Positions 1 through 6,554 of a stretch of 11,976 nucleotides of DNA are shown here, one piece after another. The stretch covers positions 1-11,976 of the forward strand of contig JAEWMS010000042.1 of assembly GCA_023393115.1 (NCBI GenBank), in the 5' to 3' direction. Source of the stretch: Bacillota bacterium. GTDB taxonomy: Bacteria; Bacillota; Clostridia; Acetivibrionales; DSM-1351. Both the position numbers and the translations under genes were made by a program. Each line of letters starts with the position of its first letter. The stretch's first letter is position 1. The notes beneath the pieces were generated by a model that was given only the letters and a program-made list of their open reading frames with translations, made no database searches and had not been told where the DNA came from.

Positions 1-123
1 TTGCCTCCAGCTTCCTTCAGATTCCCCGTCGCCGAGGACACCCTTGCTCTTGGCTATGTGCTTGGCACTATCAACCTGCACTCGGGACTTTCACCCGTTA
101 GATTGCGCCCATGCTGGGCGCAC
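1..123 (-). mobile_element. Group II intron, 5' end only (continues beyond the left edge)
   Basis: Read on the minus strand, the sequence beginning at position 123 starts GTGCGCCCAGC, matching the GUGYG 5' consensus of bacterial group II introns. A perfect GCGCCCA/TGGGCGC hairpin, a GGGTGAAAGTCCC segment and a GGAATCTGAAGGAAGC segment follow. The last two I recognise from domain I of clostridial group II introns that encode an LtrA-type reverse transcriptase. Only the first ~123 nt are here, so domains II-VI and any maturase ORF lie outside. The intron is in the same orientation as the upstream flagellin gene and begins 3 nt after its terminator stem. Insertion just past an intrinsic terminator is the hallmark of the bacterial IIC class, but class assignment needs the rest of the element. 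Confidence 0.78.
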
Positions 124-164
124 CAAAGGGGCTGTTAAAAACAAATTTGTTTTCAACAACCCCT
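124..164 (-). terminator. Flagellin gene intrinsic terminator, T-tract interrupted by the intron
   Basis: A 19-bp inverted repeat (127-145 with 146-164) lies about 85 nt past the flagellin stop. Two non-Watson-Crick positions (132/159 and 137/154) become G-U and U-G wobbles only on the minus strand, so the hairpin is built for the flagellin transcript. The stem ends in CCCCT followed by TTG, and then the group II intron starts. The original U-tract was therefore probably split by the intron. Confidence 0.75.
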
Positions 165-250
165 ACTTACTTCATCATTTTTTTATAAACTCGCTAACAA
201 GTTGCCATTACTTTGTCTTCGACTTAATCAGCTTGATCAACATAAGTATG

Positions 251-1897
251 TTAGTTAAGCAACTGTAAAACTGACTGTGGCTGCTGATTGGCTTGTGCTA
301 TCATGGCAGCAGCAGCTTGAATTAAAATATTATTTTTTGTATAAGTAGTCATTTCTTTAGCCATATCTAAATCACGAATACGTGATTCACTGGCAGACAG
401 GTTTTCAGCGCTATTATCAGATATCAGTAATGCATGTTCGAGACGATTCTGCAATGCGCCAAAATTTGCTCTCGTGTGAGAAACACTATTAATTGCAGAA
501 TCAAAACTATCAATAGCTTTACTTGCATCTTTTACAACGTCGATGTCTGCTATACCTAGTGTAGTACTTCTCGTATCAGCTAATGTAATATTTAATACAT
601 CACCAGTATTAGCACCTGCTTGAATCTGTAAAGTTGATTGATAGTTCGGAGGTAAATTTGGCCATATTTCAGTAAATCCTGCAAGAGGATTATCTGTAAA
701 ATTAACAGCATCCCCAATTACACTTTCAGCAGTTAAACCTGCCCCACCATCTGCATCTGCTCCACCAATTGCTCCGGTATCGGCATTAGTTAAATTCATT
801 GAGGCCATAAATGCAGCTCCATTTGCAGTAAAGTCAGAAGTAAAATCTGCTAAACTTGTGAAAGCTCCAGAAGATGCATTAGTTAAAGCGTCATCAAGTG
901 TACTTGTGGGATTGCTCTTTAGATATGTCATAATATCTTTTATACCGTTTCCACCAGATGCTTTTATTTGATCATGCATATAGCGAACAGCGGCATAGCC
1001 TGCTGAATAATCGATAGAGGTGTTTTCCCAGGTAGCAAATTCATCGACCACACTTTGGAAATCAGTACCTCCAGCAGAATCACCATATAATCTTTCATCT
1101 GCACCATGGATAAACTCTGCGGTACCTTCCCTGAACCAGCTTGGCAGAGAACCAAAGTTCATATTACGTCCCATAGTGGCATGAACTAATTCATGAGCAA
1201 TTATACGGTCATTGTACACAGGTGGGTTTCCACCATTTGGCAGGTTGGCAGGAATGAAATCACTAACATCCACATGAAGCTTCTGTTCAATCGCTTTTCC
1301 TGATGCATCTAATTTGTATGAGACAGCCGCCAAGTAAGTCTGTGGTGTCTTTTCTAATACAATCTGCAAATCTTGCCCATCTCCTGATATTCCGTACTGC
1401 GCAAGAATACGTGCTTCAGCTTGTTGTAGATATGCACTTTTCAATGCACTAATAATTTGATTATCTTCACTACTTGTCTGAGGCACATTCAAAAGCTTCA
1501 TAGTGTTAAACTCGGTAGTGTTTGATATCCTGTCTACTTCTTTTTTTAGCTGCGATATTTCATCTTGAATCATTTGCTTATCAGCTTCGGTTAATGTTCC
1601 ATTTGCTGCTTGAACAGATAGTTCTCGACCTCTTTGAAGTATAGAATGCACTTCATTTAGTGCACCATCTGCCACTTGTATCAATGAAATACCATCTTGA
1701 ATATTACTGTTAGCACGGTTTAAACCTCTTATCTGACCTCGCATTTTTTCAGAAATAGCCAATCCGGCAGCATCATCAGCAGCAGAATTGATTCTTAACC
1801 CCGAGGATAACTTTGCCATTGATTTCTGGGACTGCATATTATTTATGCCATATGAACGGCATGCATTTACTGAACTGATGTTATTATTTATTCTCAA
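251..1897 (-). CDS. Flagellinolysin: flagellin with an internal zinc-metallopeptidase domain
   Basis: A 548-residue flagellin whose central region is a protease. Residues 1-138 are a standard N-terminal D0/D1 domain (LSSGLRINSAADDAAGLAIS near 30-49). Residues about 448-548 are the C-terminal D1/D0 domain (ASESRIRDLDMAKEM near 502-516), ending in the usual glutamine/leucine-rich tail. Between them, H235-E-L-V-H239 is an HExxH zinc site, and E257 in W-F-R-E-G-T-A-E-F is the third ligand. This is the gluzincin layout seen in collagenase-type (M9-like) peptidases and in the described flagellinolysin family. The product is expected to be exported by the flagellar type III system and built into the filament as a surface protease. 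The start is TTG at 1897, with AAAGGGGGTG 7-8 nt upstream. A sigma-D type promoter precedes it. Substrate specificity cannot be read from the sequence. Confidence 0.95.
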   Translation of the reverse strand: MRINNNISSVNACRSYGINNMQSQKSMAKLSSGLRINSAADDAAGLAISEKMRGQIRGLNRANSNIQDGISLIQVADGALNEVHSILQRGRELSVQAANGTLTEADKQMIQDEISQLKKEVDRISNTTEFNTMKLLNVPQTSSEDNQIISALKSAYLQQAEARILAQYGISGDGQDLQIVLEKTPQTYLAAVSYKLDASGKAIEQKLHVDVSDFIPANLPNGGNPPVYNDRIIAHELVHATMGRNMNFGSLPSWFREGTAEFIHGADERLYGDSAGGTDFQSVVDEFATWENTSIDYSAGYAAVRYMHDQIKASGGNGIKDIMTYLKSNPTSTLDDALTNASSGAFTSLADFTSDFTANGAAFMASMNLTNADTGAIGGADADGGAGLTAESVIGDAVNFTDNPLAGFTEIWPNLPPNYQSTLQIQAGANTGDVLNITLADTRSTTLGIADIDVVKDASKAIDSFDSAINSVSHTRANFGALQNRLEHALLISDNSAENLSASESRIRDLDMAKEMTTYTKNNILIQAAAAMIAQANQQPQSVLQLLN

Positions 1898-1930
1898 ATA
1901 TTCACCCCCTTTCCATGTTAACCAAATAAT

Positions 1931-1958
1931 TTATCGGCAAAATTTTGTCGAAGTCTTA
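1931..1958 (-). promoter_or_regulatory. Sigma-D (sigma-28) type flagellin promoter
   Basis: On the minus strand a GCCGATAA -10 element (1931-1938) is preceded, with a 16-nt spacer, by TAAG (1955-1958). The consensus is TAAA-N15-GCCGATAT, so each box has one mismatch. It lies about 33 nt upstream of the flagellinolysin TTG start, which fits late-class flagellar gene control. Confidence 0.75.
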
Positions 1959-2320
1959 CACTTATATCTCCAAAATTAATATAAATTTGTGATTCTATGG
2001 AATTTACAATACAATAGGGGGATTTAGGGTCGTGCAGGTTATACTATTTTCAATTTACACTAAATGTATATGGTAAAGACGTGGAGCCATATGTACCATC
2101 AAAAATGATATCCTTATACCTGCTTTTCAAAAGCTTTCACAAAAAATAGGAAAAGACAAAGAAAAATACCACTCAGTTAGAAATAATGATTCCAACATTG
2201 GAGCAGAAAGAAGAGCTGATGCAGAAGTTTTGCGAATAACAAAACCCTCTTAAATGCGATTGAAAAAACAATCTGAATAGTATGAAGGCTAGCTTTGGTT
2301 TATTAACCTTAACCTCCAGT
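1959..2320. other. Intergenic stretch between cobT and the flagellin promoter
   Basis: No convincing gene. On the plus strand one frame stays open from 2077 to 2250 (58 codons, ending near ...ERRADAEVLRITKPS) but has no start codon or ribosome binding site. It could be the tail of a decayed gene or chance. The minus strand holds no ORF with a ribosome binding site. A short GATTG/CAATC hairpin with a T-rich loop lies near 2258-2273; it is a poor terminator candidate for cobT. Confidence 0.4.
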
Positions 2321-3376
2321 TTATTCCTGGTGTACGTATTGTTCGATACTGGCGTCGGCAAAGCTCCCCATCTGAGTATAGGCGGCTATTGCTGCATCAA
2401 TAAGCTGAAAGCCTAAAGCTGCTCCTGTTCCCTCTCCGAGTCTCATATCCAGATTAAGCATAGGCTCCATATTAAGCGCTTTCATAACAGCCGCAGTACC
2501 GGGCTCGGCCGATCCGTGAGATGGCAGCATGTAGTCCCTTGCCCCTGGATGTATCCGTGCTGCACATAAAGCAGCCACAGAAGAAATAAAACCATCAATA
2601 ACAATAGGAATTCTGTATATGGCCGCTCCTAAAAAGCAACCGGTTAACCCTGCAATATCAAAGCCTCCAACTTTTGAAAGAACATCGATGGGATCATCGT
2701 GGTCAGGTCGATCTATTTGAATTGACCGCTTAATTACTTCGATTTTATTCCTATAAGCCTCTTTGGATAAACCCGATCCAACTCCAACTAAGGTATCAAC
2801 CGGCATACCTGTTAATACAGCTGTAATTGCGCTGCTTGTAGAAGTATTTCCAATCCCCATTTCACCTGTTCCAAGAAGATTTACACCTTCAGACTTCAGA
2901 TCTTTGACAATATCTATACCTACATGAATAGCTTTTATTGCTTCGTCACGAGTCATTGCAGGACCTTTGGCCATATTCCACGTGCCATTTCTTATTTTTC
3001 TATTAAGTATTGTGGAATATGGTATATCAGCATCAACTCCAATATCCACAACAACTATTCTTGCATCTGTAAGCCTTGAAAACACATTTATTCCTGTTAT
3101 CCCACGAGTAAAGTTACAGGTAACAGCAGCGGTTACGCTTTTGGGGCAAGAGCTTACACCCTCCTCAACAACCCCGTTGTCTGCACACATTATAACTGTT
3201 GCTTTGTTATCTACTCCAGGAGATGTAGAACCATTTATGCCAGCTAGTCTTACCACAATCTCTTCAAGCTTGCCAAGGCTTCCAAGGGGTTTTGTCAGGC
3301 TATCCAATCGCTTTTGTGCAGCTCTCATTGATTCTATATCAAGTGATCCTATTCTACCTAATAATTCATCCAGCAT
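2321..3376 (-). CDS. cobT: Nicotinate-nucleotide:dimethylbenzimidazole phosphoribosyltransferase
   Basis: The 351-residue length is the family norm. CobT transfers phosphoribose from nicotinate mononucleotide to 5,6-dimethylbenzimidazole or another lower-ligand base, giving the alpha-ribotide used to finish the nucleotide loop of cobamides; it is cytosolic. Visible signatures include KPLGSLGKLE (29-38), CADNGVVEEGVS (64-75), the glycine-rich LLGTGEMGIGNTS (167-179) and RLGEGTGAAL (312-321), whose E315 corresponds to the catalytic glutamate. The ATG at 3376 has GAGGT about 8 nt upstream. No other cobalamin gene is adjacent and I see no cobalamin riboswitch in the 159 bp upstream. It may serve cobamide salvage or remodelling, with the remaining genes elsewhere. 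Confidence 0.96.
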   Translation of the reverse strand: MLDELLGRIGSLDIESMRAAQKRLDSLTKPLGSLGKLEEIVVRLAGINGSTSPGVDNKATVIMCADNGVVEEGVSSCPKSVTAAVTCNFTRGITGINVFSRLTDARIVVVDIGVDADIPYSTILNRKIRNGTWNMAKGPAMTRDEAIKAIHVGIDIVKDLKSEGVNLLGTGEMGIGNTSTSSAITAVLTGMPVDTLVGVGSGLSKEAYRNKIEVIKRSIQIDRPDHDDPIDVLSKVGGFDIAGLTGCFLGAAIYRIPIVIDGFISSVAALCAARIHPGARDYMLPSHGSAEPGTAAVMKALNMEPMLNLDMRLGEGTGAALGFQLIDAAIAAYTQMGSFADASIEQYVHQE

Positions 3377-3407
3377 TTAATCAACCTCATTTTTATGTAT
3401 CTCATTA

Positions 3408-3444
3408 AATTCAACATTCAGAAAATTTTTCTGAATGTTGAATT
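3408..3444 (-). terminator. Perfect 18-bp palindrome, probable terminator after the GNAT gene
   Basis: AATTCAACATTCAGAAAA (3408-3425) is followed by one base and its exact reverse complement (3427-3444). It lies between the end of the acetyltransferase gene (3536) and the cobT start (3376), both on the minus strand. Termination is the simplest reading because the closing side of the loop is U-rich, but no U-run follows the stem. It could instead be an operator or leader element for cobT, whose start is only 32 nt away. Confidence 0.5.
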
Positions 3445-3535
3445 ATAATAAATATATCAAATTATACGTAACTAATGTACAAAAAATATAAATAAATTAA
3501 TATTTTTATTGACCCTCCCTTTATATCACCTGTTA

Positions 3536-4582
3536 TTATCTGTTTATCAAGCTTAATAATTTCTGCCATTCTTTCTTATCTTCAAAAGCTTTGAAAGCCT
3601 CTATCTTAGGTAGGTACTCAACAAACCACATCTGTCCGGTTTCTATTAATCTCATAATGTTGTTTATAGCCTCCTCCATTTTTTCTGCCTTTGCCCAGCA
3701 TTCTGCCGCCAACCAGAAGTAGTTTGGCTGTATCTTATTCATCTCAGAATAATATGTCGCCCACTCACTCCATTGTTCTTTACTTAAGTCTGTATCGTTT
3801 TCAATTGGTGGATACGGGGTAAAGGAACTATATTTTTTTATTAAAGTAAATCCGACCTTCTCAGCAGTCTTTATTGAACCGATATTGGTGTCTACACAAT
3901 GCCAGCCTATTTTCTGAATCCCTTTGGAAATACTGGAACTAACTGTAGCTGCTGTTGCAATGAAGCCTAATCCTCTCCTTTGGTATTCCTTTTCCGTTTT
4001 TACTCCAATTTCTATTCTGTCATCTACTATACAATCTACCATACTCATACTTACAATCTCATTATCTGTTCTTACATATGCTCCGAGGCAATAATCCTTA
4101 AATTTACCAATATCTTCGAGTTTAATCCAATCTCTGATTTTATCACTGTTATCAAAATCTATGTTGTTCAGATTATCTACGTTTACATATTCTAAAGTAT
4201 ACTGATGGTCCAGGTTTTTAAGAAAATGAGCAAATTTAGGTTGGTTCAATTCATAATATCTTCTGACATATTTTCTTAATGCAATATTTTTATGAATTTC
4301 ATGTATTCTGTCTTCCCACCCTTCGTCATCACAGGTTACCTGGTCAAAGAAATCAAGCTCCTCCTTGACCCCCAAGTTAAAAAGCTCATTATCTGCCTTA
4401 CCAGCAACTACATTACACTCTGTTGTTTTAATTAGAGCAGATAACGGTTTTTCTAAATTATCAACATAGATCTCTCCTGGCGAAGTACCATTGATTAAAG
4501 CCTTTATGGACAATTCGTGATTACTGTTCATTAATAAGCCTTGTACCTTATAAAAATCGCTTTTTTGTAATTGATAAATCAT
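3536..4582 (-). CDS. GNAT-family N-acetyltransferase with N-terminal extension and C-terminal helical tail
   Basis: A 348-residue protein. The GNAT core is in the second half: beta strand IEIGV (190-194), the acetyl-CoA pyrophosphate loop Q201-R-R-G-L-G206, helix alpha3, and the N233-x-G-S...AEKVGF end of the fold. The ~150-residue N-terminal part resembles the degenerate half of two-domain GNATs such as the GNAT_acetyltran group that includes zwittermicin-resistance ZmaR. After residue 285 comes a helix-rich tail (FWLAAECWAKAEKMEEAINN) that looks TPR-like. The substrate is unknown; antibiotic or small-molecule acetylation is an inference from family and from the attenuator-like leader. The ATG at 4582 has AAGGGGGC upstream and directly abuts the stop of a 22-codon ORF, so translation is probably coupled. 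Confidence 0.85.
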   Translation of the reverse strand: MIYQLQKSDFYKVQGLLMNSNHELSIKALINGTSPGEIYVDNLEKPLSALIKTTECNVVAGKADNELFNLGVKEELDFFDQVTCDDEGWEDRIHEIHKNIALRKYVRRYYELNQPKFAHFLKNLDHQYTLEYVNVDNLNNIDFDNSDKIRDWIKLEDIGKFKDYCLGAYVRTDNEIVSMSMVDCIVDDRIEIGVKTEKEYQRRGLGFIATAATVSSSISKGIQKIGWHCVDTNIGSIKTAEKVGFTLIKKYSSFTPYPPIENDTDLSKEQWSEWATYYSEMNKIQPNYFWLAAECWAKAEKMEEAINNIMRLIETGQMWFVEYLPKIEAFKAFEDKKEWQKLLSLINR

Positions 4583-4651
4583 TTATTTATGCCCCCTTTG
4601 TTTCATTTTTGAAGATAATTTACTATCCCATCCTAAATCTATTAGTTTCAT
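4583..4651 (-). CDS. 22-codon upstream ORF abutting the acetyltransferase start
   Basis: ATG at 4651 follows a strong TTAGGAGG site and encodes a 22-residue peptide beginning MKLIDLGWDSK and ending in a basic KQRGHK tail. Its TAA (4583-4585) is immediately followed by the acetyltransferase ATG (TAAATG), so ribosomes could reinitiate. The acetyltransferase ribosome binding site lies inside this ORF. It is either a regulatory upstream ORF or the fossil N-terminus of a gene replaced by the acetyltransferase; the MKLIDLGW opening resembles the start of RsgA-type GTPases, which is only a weak resemblance. Confidence 0.6.
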   Translation of the reverse strand: MKLIDLGWDSKLSSKMKQRGHK

Positions 4652-4678
4652 ACAGTCCTCCTAACTAAAAAAGCATAT

Positions 4679-4709
4679 AAAAATCCCACAGAAAATAACC
4701 TCCTGTGGG
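4679..4709 (-). terminator. Intrinsic terminator inside the acetyltransferase leader
   Basis: On the minus strand CCCACAG (4703-4709) and CTGTGGG (4685-4691) form a 7-bp GC-rich stem, followed by A and five T (4679-4683). It lies downstream of a consensus promoter and leader ORF, and upstream of the acetyltransferase. Premature termination is therefore its likely role. The loop side holds AGGAGGTTA (4696-4704), which can alternatively pair with TAACCCCT (4838-4845) earlier in the leader, a possible antiterminator. Confidence 0.75.
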
Positions 4710-4720
4710 TTGCTAAAATT

Positions 4721-4819
4721 AGACATAACAAAGGCGACAAGCACTTTTGTTTCTAAAAGAATAGTCTTTTCAAGGCATAAAAAAAGCACGATAACCTTAC
4801 CATGCCAATAGTTATGTCT
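4721..4819 (-). promoter_or_regulatory. Leader hairpin B of the attenuator
   Basis: A 9-bp perfect long-range stem, AGACATAAC (minus strand, complement of 4811-4819) with GTTATGTCT (complement of 4721-4729), encloses a smaller GGCAT/ATGCC stem (4802-4806 with 4774-4778). It sits just before the terminator, where pairing changes could govern read-through. Confidence 0.6.
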
Positions 4820-4855
4820 TATTAATGTTTCAGGCTGAGGGGTTACTACAAGGAT

Positions 4856-4919
4856 GACAAAGGGTATAACAAATAAATCAAACAAAAGAAAGGTTTGCTT
4901 GATAAATATACCTTTTGTC
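4856..4919 (-). promoter_or_regulatory. Leader hairpin A of the attenuator, just after the leader ORF
   Basis: GACAAAAGGTATA (minus strand, complement of 4907-4919) pairs with TATACCCTTTGTC (complement of 4856-4868) at 12 of 13 positions, with a further ATCAA..AAAC/GTTTGAT stem inside. It begins 11 nt after the leader ORF stop, so a stalled ribosome could affect its formation. Confidence 0.6.
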
Positions 4920-4929
4920 CTTTATTTAG

Positions 4930-4971
4930 TTATAAAAAATCACCTATGTTATTTTTATTATCTATACCCAT
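4930..4971 (-). CDS. 13-residue leader peptide of the acetyltransferase attenuator
   Basis: ATG at 4971 follows AAAGGAGAGG with an 8-nt gap and encodes MGIDNKNNIGDFL, then TAA. It starts about 27 nt downstream of the predicted transcription start and is followed by hairpin A. Such short, well-initiated ORFs at the head of a long structured leader are typical ribosome sensors. The codons show no obvious run of a single amino acid, which argues against amino-acid attenuation and for drug- or stalling-based sensing. Function is inferred, not shown. Confidence 0.6.
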   Translation of the reverse strand: MGIDNKNNIGDFL

Positions 4972-5004
4972 GTTTTTTACCTCTCCTTTCGCCTGTTAAA
5001 ATAA

Positions 5005-5033
5005 ATTATATTGGTTAAATATTACATTGTCAA
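5005..5033 (-). promoter_or_regulatory. Perfect consensus sigma-A promoter for the acetyltransferase leader
   Basis: Minus strand TTGACA (5028-5033), 17-nt spacer, TATAAT (5005-5010). The predicted start is near 4998, giving a leader of about 415 nt before the acetyltransferase. The promoter begins one base past the stop codon of the zinc-ribbon gene (5034). Confidence 0.88.
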
Positions 5034-5549
5034 TCAAATTCTAATAATCCAATGATATATAGTGGCGAGTATTGCAATAACAACCCCTAATAGACCAGGT
5101 ATAAATATCAAAAGCATTATCCAAGTTAGTATTCTCCGCTTTTTATTATATTTATCATCTATTTCGATAATATTTTCTTCATCGGATATTTGTTTCTCAG
5201 TTTCTATTACATTCTCGGAATTGCTCTTAATAATATCTTTCGCCTTTACCAACAGTTTTGAAGGCACATATAAATCTACCCCAAAATTTGTGGTGCCCAT
5301 GTAAATTTCTAAATATGCTCCGGCTTCCCTATATTTTTTGAGTACAGGAATTTCATTTGAAGTCAAAAGTGCTTCCATTACTTCGGCTTCAATGCTATTA
5401 GCTGCTGAAATTAAATAAACTTCTCTATCATATTCAGTATTGCTACTTTCCTCAATCTGTACTAATTCATCTACCAAATCCGTTTCACAATCATAACAAG
5501 TCATATAACCTTGCTCATATTCGCATCTACATTTTGGACACCACGGCAT
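5034..5549 (-). CDS. Zinc-ribbon / DUF2007-type protein with C-terminal membrane anchor
   Basis: A 171-residue protein in three parts. The N-terminus has a four-cysteine zinc ribbon (C4-x2-C7 and C18-x2-C21, plus an extra C9). Residues about 42-108 resemble the DUF2007 putative signal-transducing fold, with a pattern of ISAANSIEAEVMEALL followed later by DLYVPSKLLVKAKDII. A charged linker leads to one strongly hydrophobic segment (about 140-168), with KKRR just before it, suggesting the bulk of the protein is cytoplasmic. The ATG at 5549 follows GGAGGTT. The specific role is unknown; I would call it a small membrane-tethered, probably regulatory protein. It has no clear functional link to its neighbours. 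Confidence 0.8.
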   Translation of the reverse strand: MPWCPKCRCEYEQGYMTCYDCETDLVDELVQIEESSNTEYDREVYLISAANSIEAEVMEALLTSNEIPVLKKYREAGAYLEIYMGTTNFGVDLYVPSKLLVKAKDIIKSNSENVIETEKQISDEENIIEIDDKYNKKRRILTWIMLLIFIPGLLGVVIAILATIYHWIIRI

Positions 5550-5635
5550 ATTGCAACCTCCAGCGTAAACATCCTTTTTTAGTAATTATATACCATTACT
5601 ACATTACTTGGAAGTATTTAGTGGATGTTATTGCG

Positions 5636-6436
5636 TCACTTGTTATAGACTGTTGCTTTTATGCTTACTGACATTGGGAATTTATCACTATTGTAATCAT
5701 AATTAAATAAGCCGGTTTCACCAACTTTTTCCATCCCACCTGCATTAAAGAAGTTTTCCTTAAACTCATTGAGAAATTCAATATGTAATCCTGCAGATGT
5801 CAATGAATTTACTAATTTAGAAATGGTATGCATCCAAAAATATGCTTGTACACCATGCTTCGTTTCAGAAGCATATCCGCCTATTGAATCATCAACATCA
5901 GGAATCTTTCCGAAATATGGATACTGAATTTCTAAAACTTCTTTTGGTAGTTTTTCTGTATTAAACATCATGAAAAAAGGATGAGAATCAAACATATAAA
6001 AGTAACCATCATCCTTAAGGAGATGTCTTATTGTTTTGGCCCACTTATTTAAATCAGGCAGCCATCCGATGGCCCCTTCTGAAACAAACACAACATCATA
6101 TTTCTCATTGTGTTTTTCCATAAACTCCATAATATCTGATTCTATAAATTGAACATTAGTAATATTTAAGTCTTCAGCCAGTTTTTTTGCATAAAAAACA
6201 TTATCAGGTACCAAATCAACACCTACGGCACTTTCGGCCATCCTCGCCAATAAAATAGTATCTGCTCCAGTATTGCATTGCAAATGAATCACTTTCTTAC
6301 CACTTAAATCCCCAATTTCGTTTTTAATATATGTATTTAATTGATGTCTTCCTTCAAGCAATGACTTCTTATATGTAAAATAGTGGTCTTCCGAAATTTG
6401 ACTCCATGCATGTTTATTTGACTCAATCTCTTTCAT
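5636..6436 (-). CDS. Class I SAM-dependent methyltransferase
   Basis: A 266-residue Rossmann-type methyltransferase. Motif I is V49-I-H-L-Q-C-N-T-G-A (about 49-58), close to the usual LDxGxGxG but with Q and N in place of two common residues. The strand-2 acidic end is G72-V-D-L (about 72-75), and DIMEF (101-105) and YDVVFVSEGAIGWLPD (113-128) match motifs II-III. The C-terminal half contains aromatic-rich segments (SHPFFMMF, YFWMHTISKLVNSL) that would form the substrate cap. The substrate cannot be told. The ATG at 6436 follows ATAGGAGGATATCAAT. A weak promoter, TTGCTA-N16-TAAAAT, is present at 6479-6506 on the minus strand. It appears to be a stand-alone gene. Confidence 0.88.
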   Translation of the reverse strand: MKEIESNKHAWSQISEDHYFTYKKSLLEGRHQLNTYIKNEIGDLSGKKVIHLQCNTGADTILLARMAESAVGVDLVPDNVFYAKKLAEDLNITNVQFIESDIMEFMEKHNEKYDVVFVSEGAIGWLPDLNKWAKTIRHLLKDDGYFYMFDSHPFFMMFNTEKLPKEVLEIQYPYFGKIPDVDDSIGGYASETKHGVQAYFWMHTISKLVNSLTSAGLHIEFLNEFKENFFNAGGMEKVGETGLFNYDYNSDKFPMSVSIKATVYNK

Positions 6437-6478
6437 ATTGATATCCTCCTATTTGCTACATTCATCATAATTATGTGT

Positions 6479-6506
6479 ATTTTAGAACTACTATCCAATT
6501 TAGCAA
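6479..6506 (-). promoter_or_regulatory. Possible promoter for the methyltransferase gene
   Basis: Minus strand TTGCTA (6501-6506), 16-nt spacer, TAAAAT (6479-6484), about 40 nt before the methyltransferase start. The boxes are imperfect and the region is AT-rich, so this could be chance. Confidence 0.35.
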
Positions 6507-6554
6507 AAAGTTAACATAAAGACAACAGCCAATGTCTATTATTTTCCTCTATAA

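Noticed and set aside
2077..2250. 58-codon plus-strand open frame ending ...ITKPS
   Set aside because: No start codon or ribosome site and no family recognised; at most a gene remnant.
2967..3380. 137-codon plus-strand open frame
   Set aside because: It is the antisense shadow of cobT and has no ribosome site or recognisable product.
3377..3535. Cobalamin riboswitch before cobT
   Set aside because: The interval is only 159 bp, AT-rich, and lacks the conserved B12-box and multi-branch arms; only the palindrome is present.
4661..4885. 74-codon minus-strand open frame with hydrophobic content
   Set aside because: It starts at a TTG with no ribosome binding site and runs through both attenuator hairpins and the terminator; the RNA structures explain the region better.
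4680..4998. T-box riboswitch for the acetyltransferase leader
   Set aside because: No AGGGTGG-type T-box sequence and the downstream gene is not an amino-acid gene; a leader ORF is present instead.
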